Origin: Stichopus chloronotus
Lineage: Eukaryota > Echinodermata > Holothuroidea > Aspidochirotida > Stichopodidae
Direction: 5' to 3'
Assembly (NCBI GenBank): GCA_021234535.1
Contig: CM037837.1
Span: 2,418,001 to 2,482,000 of the forward strand
Length of the DNA stretch: 64,000 nt
Shown: positions 1-14,100 of the stretch, one piece after another
How the letters are laid out: the number at the start of each line of letters is the position of its first letter
How positions within the stretch are numbered: the stretch's first letter is position 1
The notes under the pieces: generated by a model
Seen by the model: only the letters and a program-made list of their open reading frames with translations
Database searches by the model: none
What the model was told of the DNA's origin: nothing
Program-made: the position numbers and the translations under genes

Positions 1-36
1 AGTACTATGCGTATCATGGAGATAGATGCAACTCAC

Positions 37-1769
37 TTCTCGAAACATTTCTTCTGTTTTCTTCAGATTGAAACTTCTGGCTTTGATGAAAAAAAAAGTT
101 GAAAGGCTTGAAATTAACAAATTTAGAGACAGTTCTGTTCTGTAATTTTTTTTTTTATTAAAGGATGATGTCTATATAGTGGAGACATCTGTTAACTATT
201 ACACTTCAGAGGACATGAAATGATAAAGAAAAGCCTTGAACAAGCTCTGTGGGAATCCTCAGTATTAGTTGTCTTGTGATGATGCAGTCAAGAATATCAA
301 AAACTTGTGTCAGTAGTAACTAATTGCAAAAAAATAATTAACTTTATATAAGGCCCTCTTCTAATTCTCAGAGCCAGTTTCAGCTACTTTTGATGACAAA
401 ATTACCCCATTATCATATAATGTTCTACATAATGCATGGATGAAAGTGCATGATCGCTCCGTCCAACAAACCAGTCTTAAAAACAACCTAACTTGTGTGC
501 TGTTGTTAGTTCTCCTGTATGGTTTCGGTTCCAAAGTTAGAGTATTAGACATTTCTTACACTGAACTGACAAAATTAACAACTTGATCCACCATCTATGT
601 AATATTTACATAATGCATGGATGAGAGTATATGATTGCTCTAACAAACTAGCTAGTAGTAATTCTATGGCTATAGCTTAGTGGTCCCAGTCATTAAAACA
701 TTAACTTAACTTGGTGTGCTGTTTTAAGTTCTCCCGTATGGTTTGGTTCCAAAGTTAGAATATCAGACATTTCTTTATAGTAGTCACATATTATTTTGAC
801 ATGTGCCCCATGCTGATATACTTGAGTTGTTCAAGATGGCACACTTACTGTACTCAACTTGAAGGTCACAACGCCCCTTCCAAGGCAGTTATACAGCAGA
901 AAGGAATGAAGTGAAGACAACACTTGGATGAGAAACATAAGTTTTCACATCCATGAAAAGTTCATTACAATATTGGGCAAGATTTCTGTTGCTAATAGTA
1001 ATATATGAAGGATATAATAACTGGTGCTGCTTAATATACACAGCAATTTTTTAACTTCTGCAGTCACATTGTTTATTCAAGTTTAATTTATATACTGATT
1101 GGAAAAATGTTTGATTTATTAAAGTTTAAAGGCTGTAATGCATCACCCCAGACAGTTTTAATTCTCCCAACAACCTACCTCTAGTCCCACCCTCAGCCTG
1201 TCTTACATTCCTCCACATGTGTAATCAAAACAATGGATCGCTGTGTACGCTGTGTAATACGAGCTGCTCTGCATCTTTCGAATTTGCTGGCAATCTAAGA
1301 GTACTGTAACTTAGAACCAGTTGAGGATTTTCCTTTCAGGGAGGTAAAAATATAGCTTAGGGTGATGCAATACAGCCTTTAAACAACCACTCTTCCATCT
1401 CTCAAACGTTTCTCAAATCCTTTCAGCAAATACAGGTCAAGATGTAACTCTATAAGATAAACACATATGTCCATTAACTCTCTTTTTCTTGCAATATGAA
1501 CTATTCTTACATATCAATTAACCTATACACTCCTGGAAGTTGTGCTTAGATTCTGCCACCTTGTGTTTTCCATAGCTACTTATATGCACTTACCTCGAAG
1601 AAACCTTAGAAGATGGTGGTCTGTATGCTTATCTTTCAAAACATCTTTCAAATTTTCTTTCAACTGCAAAAAAAGAGTAAAACATATATATATATTTATA
1701 GGCAAAAGTAAAAGCATATGTATATGTATATATATATGTATATGTATAATACATGTATATATGTATATG

Positions 1770-1816
<47 letters not shown>

Positions 1817-2788
1817 TTTTTATACATATACTAAGAAAGAAGCAAACTTTACTGGTCCATCGATGCACCATGATCACTGCTCTCAGTTATTTTAAGAGGC
1901 CATGGCTGTTCTCTTCATTGTGTGCATGGCAGCTGCTGTTGCAATATTGCCAGTGTCTTGGGATCGATGGAGGCATAATTCTCTGTGCTCATTGGCAAAA
2001 ACATGATAAGTACTAGACAAATGAAAATTCAATTTATGGGAAGTAGATCTAGGTTCATCTGTATGATACTCCTTTCACAAAAAATACCAAGGAAAATGAG
2101 GTAATAATAATAGCATAAGGATTTGACATATAGCTGTACGGGAACTACAGGTACATACTCCTGTTTTCGTATACTACATTCTGTACTATCCATAATGTTC
2201 CCAACCATGTGCAATGGTAACATTATATCCATCAATGCATGATGGCTAATAGAATTGTACATTTGCAGTCTCATGTCAAACAAATCGTCAAATGTGGTTT
2301 GTGGAGAAAATAGCAAGTTATACTGTATATGCCATACACACAATACAGTAGCTAAAAACTTGCATTCAAAACTGGCCGTACGGATGGTCTAGCTATTTCA
2401 GTTATATAGTCCCTTGGAAAGAAATATTGAAATACTACTCCATTTCTTTACACATTTTTCTACTTCATCCTGTTTCATAGTTTATTCTACATCAATCTCA
2501 GCAATAACGTATGTGTGGAACTTGCAACATTTAATGACTTAACAGGTGCAAACACAAAATCATACAGGATGAACCAGTCCCAAAGAAAGGAGCTCGGTGA
2601 GAGCTGATAATTGCTTAACTTTACAACATCAGCGAGCATTTCTTTGTATTCAACAGATTGTGTGACAGTAAACCCTAAAAGGAGAACGTGTCACCCATAC
2701 AGGACATGTCACCAGTTGAGGTTATTACCTTGGCTAGTTTGGCCTCTTGGTCCTTGGTGAGAGTTCCGACCCTTCCCGTGCTCGCCAT
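37..2788 (-). CDS. SEC14L2-like: SEC14-like lipid-binding protein, paralog 1 (5' part only, exons 1-3)
   Basis: Seen: three minus-strand exons at 2729-2788, 1594-1663 and 37-80. Exon 1 starts MASTGRVGTLTKDQE, exon 2 reads LKENLKDVLKDKHTDHHLL, and exon 3 gives ARSFNLKKTEEMFRE. Donors are GTAATA, GTAAGT and GTGAGT; acceptors end in GCAG and AAAG. Lengths (60, 70 and 44 bp) and phases (0, 1, 0) equal those of the complete paralogs to the right, so this is the first part of a fourth gene of the same array. Exons 4-12 lie beyond the left edge. The visible part corresponds to the CRAL-TRIO N-terminal helical region (HTD..LLRFLRAR.F motif). Known: the SEC14L family binds and transfers small lipids such as tocopherol, squalene or phosphoinositides in the cytosol. 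Its N-terminus is closest to that of paralog 2, which shares GRVG.LTKDQE. The start is the first ATG in the conserved N-terminal context. Whether the whole gene is intact cannot be judged here. Confidence 0.88.
393..775. repeat. Diverged two-copy tandem duplication (~170-210 bp unit)
   Basis: Lies in intron 2 of SEC14-like paralog 1. Both copies contain ACATAATGCATGGATGA near the start and GGTTCCAAAGTTAGA followed by CAGACATTTCTT or TAGACATTTCTT near the end. Copy 1 is about 393-555 and copy 2 about 570-775, with small indels. No coding signal is seen in either copy. The rest of this intron (81-392 and 776-1593) holds nothing recognisable. Confidence 0.7.
1684..1815. repeat. TA / TATG-rich microsatellite
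   Basis: Nearly pure (TA)n with interspersed ATGTAT units in intron 1 of SEC14-like paralog 1, ending about 20 bp from the exon 2 acceptor side. The alternating Tyr/Ile open frames here on both strands are products of the repeat and not genes. Confidence 0.95.
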
Positions 2789-5700
2789 TTTGAAAGCTCA
2801 ACTGTACTAGACTCTTGTTGATCAGGATGCCTTGCCCTATAGAGTAACGTTGTGGTACCAGCACTGGTGGTTTGATGGTGTCAAAATAAACTTAACTTTG
2901 ATCCCTTTACAGCAAACACACCAATGCATATAATCTTCACACAATCTCCTACCTATTACTGGGTCTTTGATCAGACCTCATTTTTCCCAGGGGTCTGATG
3001 TTTTAAAATAATTAACAGATTAATTAAGATAACCCTCCAATCAAATGCTTTCTTATCAATGTACAGGTAGGTGTGGATTTAAAAATTACCAGCTTGGGGC
3101 CTGTGTCTCTTGTAGAGCATAAATCTATTTTAATCTGTCACACACCTTCGTTTGGTTTAAGAGATAAGGACAACTAATTGCTAACGGACACCAAGATGCA
3201 AGACAAAATTAAAATGAACTTAGATCAAGGCATGTCTCCATACAACCATCTAACACAGTAGCAAAATGGCAATACAAAAAATAAAAGCTTTAATAATTAA
3301 AGGAACATCAGCACAAAGGACAGTCACAAATATATATTTACTCCCAACTTAATTACACCTCAAATGACAACTGCTGTATGTATCTCAGCGATTGTTACAC
3401 AGGCCATGAGTAAAGGAATTGAAACTTATGTACTGCAGCTCTTAAGTGTCCACAAACATCCGTGTTTTTACTCCAAATTCTGCCAAAATTAATTGGATCG
3501 TCCCCATGCATTCATCTTTTCACAGTTCACTGCATAAAACTTCATCAATCACATGCTGAAACAGGTGGAAACCAGACCAGTATATCCCCTTTTTATTTGC
3601 AAAATTTTAAAATTTTGTCATCCCAGCCAGCTGATTTTGATTGTACATTCAACTGTCAGGATTAGAGTAACAGTTTCTCTTCACTGAACTTTAAACTTGG
3701 GTTGACCCGCATTCCATCCAGAACATTTGTCATACCCAAGGTATCTTGGGTGCCACATTTCCACCAATGCCGGCCTCTCCCCTCAGTTACCTTCTTCAAA
3801 CCCTACAATAGGCTCTTTCCAATAAACCGAGCCTATATCTAAATATGACTTTGCTGGTTATCTGTAAACAATTTTGAATGGCTTAAAAACGACTGGCAGA
3901 CTATCAACCTCTGACAAATCAAAATTCTCCATTCCATACTTCCCTTCTGAAGGGCTATAAAGCGTAGTGTGTGGAATGGTTATTGCCAGGTAAAATGTAG
4001 CCAAAGGTACGTTGCTGGTCTATTGCAAGTAGTAAACCCAGTCGGAGCAAATATGTCAATATGACGCTGGCTAGGGTGATAAACAATAAAATTGCCTCTG
4101 GTGAACACATTGCCGACTGAATTAGGTCCAGGAGGTTGCTGTGTTGTGTGCAAGACACTACAGGCCTGTGACCCACCCCAGCCACCACCATTTATCTGTT
4201 TCCTTTCACGTACTTCAACAAGTCCACATTCAAATTCATGATACCGATCCTGACCTTCACGACTACCAGTGCAGCAAGCATCACAGTCTGCACAGTAAAA
4301 TAAACACCTTTAAATATAGATAGATGACACAAATGATTCACATCGGTGATTGAGCATCACTCAAGATTAGAGAATTACTGTTGACCTTAAAGACCTATGA
4401 AAGGCTTAAATCTCAAAGATTGAATTTTATCTTTACCAAGCATCGCTTGCGATATCTCTCTATCACCAACAAACTGAAGCGGTTAATTATAACACAATGT
4501 GCACATCGATAGAGTAGATATCATGTATCCGTGATGTAGTACGAGTCACATTTTCAAAGTCACTCTGAACCAAGTCACATTTTCATTTCACTACCATTCC
4601 TATGGTACCCTTTTCCTTCCCATTCTTGTGTGGACTAAAAATGAGGGATACATGCAGGTATCTAGCTGGTCAAGTCTCCCAACTATTACCCGATGCAATG
4701 GTATTCACATGCACTTGTGACTTTTGCACAGCAGATTTATCAGAAAGCAGGATTTCCAAACACGAAACCATCTTGCAAACTTTGAAGAAAGAGGATCTTT
4801 GGAAACTAGACATATTAGGCACTGAAAAATCATCAAGAGTCTCAAATCCAAATATATTTTTAACTTATTTGAGATGGGCAAATATTCCCCTCTAGCTCAG
4901 TCAACCTTGTTCTCTCATAAAACCTGACTGCTTTGATGTGATGTGATAGACAGCTTAATCCCTCCCCATAGCTGCAGGACTCATTTCTCCAGTTAATGAC
5001 AAAGTGGGCAAAGTTAAGTTTGGTAAATACATTTATTTTCATATTACAACATATGTACAAAAATTGTTTGCTTGGTTAGATTCAGACTAGGATGAACAAG
5101 GATAAAGCATCGACGATAATATCAGAAGTAAATGACAATGACACAGTGACCTCACTTCCTTACATGCTGAGAGGACAAATGTTTCCATGAGTGCTTTAAT
5201 CCCTTACACCCCTTCTACTCCCCTCCCCTTCCAATTAAAGAAATGACAAACTAGCAGAGAAACAGCTTGCCAGGATCATATACTTGCCCCTTATCCCTCT
5301 AGGTTTCTGCTTTCATGAACAACTCCACCTTTAGTTGCCAACTTTTGTCGTAATATTAATTGGTTTGATCGCTGACATTAAAAAAACAAAGAACACTTGG
5401 AATATACCCTTGAAATATACCCTGTTTTGGAATTTGTGTTAACTATGTCACAACTTTAGGTAAAACTACATGACCATAGTGGTATAGAGAAAGTTAAACA
5501 TACAAACAAAAAGAAGAATAAAAAGCCTTAATACAAAATTGACACAAACTATAAAGTAAATAAATTAGTTTTTTTTGTAAGATCTAACCACCACCCCCAC
5601 CCCACACACATTCATTCTCCTTTAATGCAGGGAACATTCATGGTCCAAGTATTTTCATCTCATAGACACTATCTGATTGAAAACAAGTCACATGTTTGTA

Positions 5701-5919
5701 CCTTTAAGAGCAAACTTCAGATTGTCTTATGAAATTGAGTGCCAACAATTATCACAGTCAATTAAACAAGGAAAAATATGGCAACATACTGTCACTACTT
5801 TTCACCTATGGCAAGGGGTTCAGCAGGCTGCCATAGGGGCAGTAACAGTTTTTACTCTAATGACATTTCTAAATACTAATACTGACCATAATTCACACTG
5901 AATGTTATGCATCATGTAA

Positions 5920-6790
5920 CCAGAATCAAAGACCACTTTAAAATGCTTTCAGAAAGATCTCATATACGGTCACACTCAATTCCTGAAGAACATTCATCGT
6001 CTCTACTTCATATACCAACAAATATTTGCAAGTTTTACTTGCAAATTTTTATTTGCAATTTTTTAATTTGTATTTTTTTATTGGCAAGTTTTATTTGCAA
6101 TTTTTTATTTGCAATTTTTATTTGCAAGTTTTATTTCATCCACATAAATTGAAAATATTGGTCCCTAATGACCACTAAACAAATTTTCCATAAAAATCTG
6201 GCTCTAGCAAGTTCTCGGGATAAAAATCACTGAAATCACTTGCTGGTTGGTTATTCACTATAAAGTTCACCACGAGAAACAGGCTACCGCTTGTGAAAGA
6301 TTTCGGTGAACGATAAGTACTTTTTGAAATATCCCAAAATATCAATACCAACACTAATTTGACAGTTGATCATCTACATTTTGTACCATCATCCAGGATC
6401 AAGACCACAGTTACTATCAGAGAGGCATCATACATGGTCACACTCTGCTCTACTAGTACCTGAAGTGTTTTTATATCTCTTCTTTTTTTTTCTAATGTGG
6501 TGTGGGAGAAATGGAGCGACAAAATGTTTGCCAGTTATTTTTCATACTTATGAATTGGGTATAATAGTCCCTAATAACCACTAAACAGGTCTCCTCAAAC
6601 ACCATGAGGTTGCGGGAGAATCTCAGGGCAGACGCTGAACTGTCCTTCCTTGTCATTCACGAAGGTCATCATGAGAAACGGGCTAACCCTTTTGAAAGAT
6701 TTCAGTGAGTGATAAGTACTTTTGAAAAATCCCATAACATCAAATCACAAACACACATGGAAAAATACATCAAATTATCAACACTAATTG
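5920..6790. repeat. Diverged direct duplication of a ~430 bp segment
   Basis: Copy 1 (about 5920-6350) and copy 2 (about 6380-6790) share several landmarks in the same order. These are AATCAAAGACCAC / GATCAAGACCACAG, ATACGGTCACACTC / ACATGGTCACACTC, CCCTAAT(G/A)ACCACTAAACA, GAGAAAC(A/G)GGCTA, and GAAAGATTTC(G/A)GTGA followed by GATAAGTACTTTT. Spacing is close to constant. No open frame is preserved between the copies, so it looks like a non-coding tandem duplication or two copies of a dispersed repeat. Confidence 0.75.
6015..6143. repeat. TTTTATTTGCAA-type short tandem repeat
   Basis: Irregular tandem copies of a 10-15 bp motif, TTTGCAA plus a T/A-rich spacer, lying inside copy 1 of the larger duplication and absent from copy 2. 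It therefore expanded after that duplication, or was inserted. Confidence 0.85.
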
Positions 6791-8117
6791 ACAGCTGATC
6801 TCCTAGGTTTTGTTTTAATTACATCGTTCAGTGTCTGGAATAAGATATCCTACCATATTCTGGTCAACGTTCGAATAAGTTCACCCTCTGTAGCAAGATT
6901 CAAAATTATATTTTGTTCAGAAAACGATTCAAATGACACAATCACAGTTTGTGGAAGCACCGATGATGGAAACCAAACGTCTGCAAATTGCCACCCGGTG
7001 ATATATTGCTTGATTAGTGCAGTAGTGATATTTTGTGAGTAGAAGACCTCCTCACAATGGAATGTATGTTATGTGGCAATAGCTGTGACAACTTATGAAA
7101 GATTCATAGATTCAACAATTCATGCAACAAAGTGATAGAATTAAATCCAGTTATAAGATTTACGTTCTCTTTAAATACGGAGACTTTACATGGTGTGAAT
7201 AATTTACAAAAATGTTTAATCACAGCAAATTTTTTAAACAAGAAAAACAAATGGCAAGATTTTATTTTGTAAAAGAAAAAGTCTTTTGGCTGGCTCAAGT
7301 CTCAAACTATGGCTTTTGCTTGAAAATAGGACATCAACAAAACAAATAGTGACTTTCACTTGAGACACCAGAAACTGAAAACAAAGAGTTGAGGACTTCG
7401 ATCACTGGGATGTTGGTGACCCACCTCAGGTTACCTGTTTCCCCAATAAACCATCATTCTCCGGCTACATTAGAACACAAATAACCACCATTACTGGTCC
7501 ATCACAAAATCACAGCTGCAGGTTTGGAATGGCTGAGAGAGCCCTACGGCTGCTTAATGCAACGCTCCATCAGCGACTCAACGGTCCACACTGAAGAAAA
7601 CTTTCAATAACAATTGGATTCTCAGAGAGGTCTGCTAAGACTGCATCAGAAATCAACACAATGAAGGACTCCATGTCTTCATGATGAATTGAAGGCACTA
7701 CAAATCCTGTTTTCCTGCTGCTTTGTTATTCAGAAAACCCTCTCCCTTTGTCAATTACACATTTTTGAATATGGGCATGGTAATTGAAATCCCCTTGCTA
7801 TTGTTTGAAATACAGCTCAGAGTACCCCCTAGGCATTTGCCATGTAATTGATATACCTGGGTGGGATAGAATCACTGCAAGGTGACAAAAGTAACCTGAG
7901 GTAACAACATATACCAGACTTATCCTCTGTCTTAGTGTGGTATGACAAACAGGATTTTTGGCAGCTTCAGTTCAGCATATCTGTGAGAGGAATACAACCA
8001 CGGATGCAGAAACAGAAGACAGACAACCTCAACACTGAGCAGGGTTGGCAGATGTAGCAAACTGTGTGTCAAATTAAAACAGGATCGAGGTGAAAAGTGG
8101 TCACTGTCAGATATGAA

Positions 8118-11100
8118 TTAGTTGTCATCAACTGGAATCTCAAACAGATCTTCATCATCAGGTTCCAAGATCTCAATCAGGTAACTCAATGTCTTGCTTT
8201 TCAACATGGCCGAATTATCAAATCGTATCACATCTGTCAAGAAAAATTTATAAAATGAAGCTTGATGTGAGCTTTAAACACACCAGAAGGAGACAATGAT
8301 ACCATTATTCTCCCTTTAAATAAATGCTTTTTAGTATAACTTTCTTTCAGACAGCTGAATGAAACTAATTACCTCAAACCCCTGAAATGATTTAACTAAA
8401 CCTTCCTGTAAATATTGTTACACAACCTTGATCCGTTCTGCAGTGTTATGTAAGTTAAGGCAGTTAAGGTAGTTATAAGGAACCCTACTTCAGTGTCAGG
8501 TAAAGTTACTGAGGTGTAATTTAACTTTTTTACCTCAATGTGAGGCAAATTAAGGGAAGCTGTGACTCAGTCACCTATGAAACAACCTTGATCAAGTCAA
8601 ATTATTACACAAGCAAATCTGACCCATTCCCACTGGCCCCTTCACTCCATAGCATAATGATCAACATAAAACTTGAACTATCAGGATCAAATCTAGCAAA
8701 ATTCAATCTCCTTAGTTGGGACCGGCCTTGAAAGGGCAACCCAAAAATCACATTGTGAACTGTAAACAGTGATTACTGCATCAATCAAGGGTTGTCCATC
8801 AATTCCGGATACTCAGATTTAACCTGGAGGTGTCTCTCAGGAGGATGCCAATTGCATCCAGAGGGTGATTCTGCTCTTACGATTCATACGAGAAGAAGGT
8901 TCTAGCTACATACTTTTAACAAAGTAGATTACCAACTCAGAAAATAAGGAAATGTGATTTACAACTCATGATGCTCAGAACGTTATCGTCACACCTTAGT
9001 ATAATACTGCATCAGCTTTGACAGCTTACTTGTGACCTTTGGCTGCTACCATGCCGAAATAATTTCCGGATCGACCGATTAAACTAATCGATCTACCCTG
9101 CGTACTCAATGGTGAATATCAGAAAAGGGTTGACCTGAGGGATAATCTCTGGGTGATTTGAGTTGATCTACCTTTTATACACCCAAACCGTAACAGGTGC
9201 TTGCTCGTCCTCAAAAACAACGACTCTATCGATACTTGGTTTTAGAGAAATAGTCTGCAGCAAGGTGGTATAAATGAGATGAATAACAGAGCCATTCAAA
9301 TTAAACTGGAACATAAAAATACAGACATATGTACGTGTGCCACCTGTTGAACACACAAAATTTGACGAATCTGAAGCTGTCCCTGGATTCAGAAGCTATC
9401 TCAAAACTCAGAAACTATCCTGTTATTCATCCCAGGATTCATCCCAGGATTCAGATTTATCTTAGGGTGAATCCAATCCTGGGATAAATCTGAATTCAGG
9501 GATAACTTCTGAATCTTGGGATGAGTGCTGGGATAGCTTCAGGTTGGTGAAATTTGTACATCTCCTTAATGCTGGCATTAAAAAGATAATTATTTTTACA
9601 CTGGTGCCAAGTTTATGAGATTTTTGGTCTCCCCTTTTGTAAGATACCAGTCAGACATTCAGCGGTTTACATTTTCTTGAGATGTAAGGTACAATCACTA
9701 AAAATATTCAGCAAGTTGCTCTTATTCAGTCAAGATAAAACTTGAATGACAGCAACAGAGACTACTAGATGCAGAAAATTACTGGCTTAAGAAGGAGACA
9801 CCAAAATAACATGAGACTTGAAGAGAAAAAATGGAGAACCATCTCAGAACTCACATGACCCAGTTTCTTCAGCAGCGATTTCACCATCTACTGGAGTGAT
9901 GTGAGATTGTACCTTCTGAACTGGAAGGATGGTAACTGCTGGTTTACCTTTCTGTACGTACGTTATACCAAAGGAGACTTCCCCCTCATCTGTTTTGAAC
10001 TGGTACCTGTGCACACAAAAAAAGAAACCTTTTTGAAATTTCTGCATCTCACAAACTTTCCTGAGAACAAAAATATTTTTGTTTCCAAAGAAAAGTGCCT
10101 TACAGTACAAAGCTTGAATGTTTAAAGTGCTTATCAGTGCTTTTTCAGGGTATTTGAAATGGAGCTTTCTCAGCACCCCTAAACCCCACACTAATTACCC
10201 TGCTAAAATCTAGTTCTTTCCCCTCCCATCCCCCCCCCTCCCATCTCTTCATGCCATAGACTTCAAGACCACTCACTTTAGGCAAAATCGTGGTATTTCA
10301 TGTAGCCAAAATGAGAGACCATTTAAGAAGCAAACAAATCATCAGAAAAAATTACAATACAGGTAGCTTAAATGTAAAATCAGGACAGAGGGAGAAACAC
10401 TATATACTCCCAGTTTCTATCGAAATTTAACTCTACTTTCTTTTCACAAAAATTTACTGTCGCCTGGAATTCCCAGATGGCATTTTGTTTGCCATCTTAC
10501 CAAGGGGCATCCCTGTTCCCTCGACAAATGATAGACCAGGAGAGTGACTAGATGGAGCTGCCAGCACTCGTGCTCAGTGCATTAGTGGTGAATGGGCGGA
10601 GACACCTGCAAGCTTTCAAGCTGACTCAGGCAAAAAATGTAGGATACAAGCAGAATGCTGATTCTCGATATCATGGGAGGAAATGAAAATAAAGATTACC
10701 TCGATAAAAGTAGGACAAATGTAGGTCTCATTCAGGCTTACAGGATAAGTTTTCATCAGTACCTAACACCAGGGCTGACAATGCATTATGACACTTTTTC
10801 AATTTTTTCATATCATATTCCCAAACTTGATGACCATAACAAAAAAATAATGTACTATTTTCAGTACTTAATATGATTTTTTTGAGTGGAGTAAAGTCAC
10901 AAAAGCAGGATAAATTTTTAATAGGATACAATACCAGGTATATTTTCTTTAGTATTATTTATACTTTTAAGAAAGATGAGAAGTAGGAGACAGGTTCCAA
11001 AAGTAGGAGAAATTAATAGGATAAGTAGGAGTCACTTGAAACTCAGTATATCTCACACTCACCTGATGGCACTTTTTGGAACTACTACTTGATATGTAAG

Positions 11101-14100
11101 TTCCTTGCACGAGGATTTGCCGATTACAAGCTTGGTCAAGTTCTCATCGTCTTTTAGATGATCCTTCACATAGTACGACTCTGGAATTTTCCCTCCTAAA
11201 CGAACCTGGTTGGTGATTGCAAAGATAGAAGCAAATAAAGTTGAGATCAAGTCATTATCTTTCAGTCAATCTATAGGGTGAAAAGGTGACTTAAAAATCA
11301 CCATATTTAAACAGTTACTTTTATTCATTTTATCTTTAATTTGGCATCAACGCTTTCATCTACACAATAAGAGTATTAGTAATTTTTTTACTCTCAATTT
11401 GTGCTTGGTACGTTCAATCGAACTTCGGTTCCAACTAATTTAAATCAAGTCCAATTGACAAGTTTCATTTTCATCTCACCGTACTTGCCATCCCGAACCA
11501 ATCATGACCAGATCAGAATGTTTGTCCCTGTGAACTGCAAAGAATTGAATACTCACTATTTCAGAACATTTCGGGTCTCCCTCAGCACCTAGTTTGTTTC
11601 CTCCCCAGTGTTTGGGTAAGATATCGGGGTCGATGTACTTTTGCACCACCTTCGGCCAATTGCTACCTGAAACGTGAAAATAATCGTTAAACAATACCAT
11701 ATTGCAGTTTTATTGACATAGACTTTGTTAAATTTGGAAAGAGTTACATTACTACAGCATGTGCATTGTATGATAACACAGATAGTCCAGTTTATGTAAA
11801 ACAGTACAACACGACAAAGGTGAAAAGAGAATTATACTCGATGGCTGGGCTATGTCAATGTTCCCGAGGTTCAATGTGGCCAGGGTTCAATGTTTCCAAG
11901 GTTCAATGCTCCCACATCCGAACGTTCGATATTCCGAGGTTCAATCTTTCCAGGGTTTGATGAAAATTTAAACCCATTGAGAATTACAGTAAATGACAGG
12001 GACATTTCTGGGAACATTGAACACTGGTATTAAGAACCTTGTACTCATCGGCTTTGCAGCCACTGAAAATAATACAAAAACAGGGAACATCAAACCCTAG
12101 TAAAAATGAACACCGGGAACATCGGGTGGACAACCCCCATGAGGGCAAAAATCAAGGATATCCTTAAAGCCACTGCTCTAAAGGGAACCCTCCACATGAA
12201 GGATGAAACACCAATACATTCACCAAATATTTATAATCACCCTCATCCACCTCTCTCCCCACCATCATACACCCTCTCCCCACCGTCATCCTTCCGTCTC
12301 CCAACCCTCATCCATTTCCCACTCCTTCCCTCATCCTTTCCCCCTCCTCACCCTCAGTCATTCCCTCTTCCCAACAGTGGTCAACACTGTCCTTTAAGCT
12401 AACCCATACTGAAGAGGAACGAACTGTCTGTTATTGACAACGTGGTATTAAGAGAACCCAAAGCTAGTTCATTTGTAAAGCGAAAGTCATCATCTTCTTA
12501 CCTTTCAGAAATTTTATCTTCTTCCTAGTCTCTTCATGGATAAATGGCTTTACGAGATTATACGCTACTGGAAAGAGAGAGGGAGCTCTGATGACAAACA
12601 CTCTGTGGATGGTTTCTGGGAAATGTTGTTCCATAATCTGCACCATCTGAAAAACAAAGGAGTACGTAATAATGACTGACAGACAGTTGAGAAACATATG
12701 CAATTACTGGTTAACCATTCTTTGTAAATTTCTGAGAGTTCTTACTTTTTTCTTTTAAATGACAGCTGTGAAATGATTAACAAAATTTGGTTGTCATAAG
12801 CTGTGTAACTATTGGGGGAAGGATCGAAGTGGGACAAATGTCAAGAGCAGCCCCCTGGCACTGTTTCCACATTAATTCTTTGTTGAAACAAAAATTTCCG
12901 TCAACTGACCGAATGTTTCCAACAACTACCCGCAAGAATGAAACTGATCATTTCCGACATATAGCACAGTCACCTTTGCCATACTTGTACTGAGAATGGA
13001 TTGTACAAATACTAAGAATTTTCCATCACGTGTTGGTAGTAAAACCATGCCATCCAAGTTCAAATGCCAGTGGAGTCTATTGCTTTACACAAATTTCCAT
13101 TTTCCAGGAATGAACAAGAATTAACTTAAGTTAAAGCTATTGATGACGTGCAGCAAAATCACAATCAACGAGGTGATTTGTTGCCAGGGTTGAGATTACT
13201 CAGTGTATCGAATCAATGCATTCTGTATGCAGCAGACAGTCACAAATCAATTCACACGTACCTCTGTGAACAGTTTCATTGAAGGTCTCCATAGAAATGC
13301 AGGGGACAGCCCTTCGATGTCAAAGAGTAGGGTCATACCTTCGATGTAGCGTCCTTGCTGGTGATAAAAATAAAACAGACTGACAAATTACACATTCCTT
13401 CACTCAATTTAAGCATGACAAAGAGATATTACATTACCTATTCAAATCAGCATTATACTGAAATTAATATTCTGAGGTATGTATGGGAAACAATAATGTG
13501 ACAACAGTTTGCTACAACAGTTTGTGCAATTTTTAGTGAATTAATGCTAAAAGCTAATTTTTCTACAGTTTGTATAATGGGAACTGACACTAATTCAGAA
13601 TTATATCTCAGACTGAGAAATTCCATGCATTACGTCTTTTGAGTGTAGAAAAAGACAAACTGCTTTCCATTTTACTGCAGTATTGTTATGATTATATTTC
13701 ACTATACAACTTCTTTGATGATGGAACCAAGCAATTGGTTCTTCCCTTCGTTCATAACATATCTTATGTTGTGTTGATTACAACAGATTACAACAAAATA
13801 TCTAGTATAGTGCAGCCAGTCACAGGCCAGAACAAGGACGATACGGCATGTCTGCTGTACAGAACCTGTATGGTATACAGGCACCCACAACAAGAAAGGT
13901 CATATGTGCACAATTTACACATTCTCCGGTTACATTACAGGACTATTAGTCAGAGGAAAAATATCTTTTAGATCGACTGTTGGAGACAAACCTCTTTTGA
14001 ATTTTCTTTCATCCTATTGTAAAACATCTGAATGAAACGGATTCCGACTTTGATGGCTTCATCTGCTTTCAAGGAGTAAACGATGCCTGCAATTTTTGGG

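Larger units (their letters stand above)
2789..8117. other. Intergenic region between SEC14-like paralogs 1 and 2
   Basis: About 5.3 kb between the start codon of paralog 1 and the stop codon of paralog 2. It should contain the promoter of paralog 1 (just above 2788) and the 3' UTR of paralog 2 (below 8118). An AATAAA signal on the minus strand at 7261-7266 is a candidate poly(A) signal for paralog 2, implying a long 3' UTR of about 0.85 kb. This is not certain. Apart from the two repeats listed separately at 5920-6790 and 6015-6143, I see no gene; open frames are short and lack splice-linked partners. Confidence 0.7.

Noticed and set aside
1542..2016. Open frames rich in Tyr and Ile on both strands
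   Set aside because: They translate the TA microsatellite; the only coding DNA here is the SEC14-like exon at 1594-1663 on the minus strand.
13639..13971. 110-codon plus-strand frame
   Set aside because: Antisense within intron 6 of paralog 2, no recognisable motif, and no splice partner.
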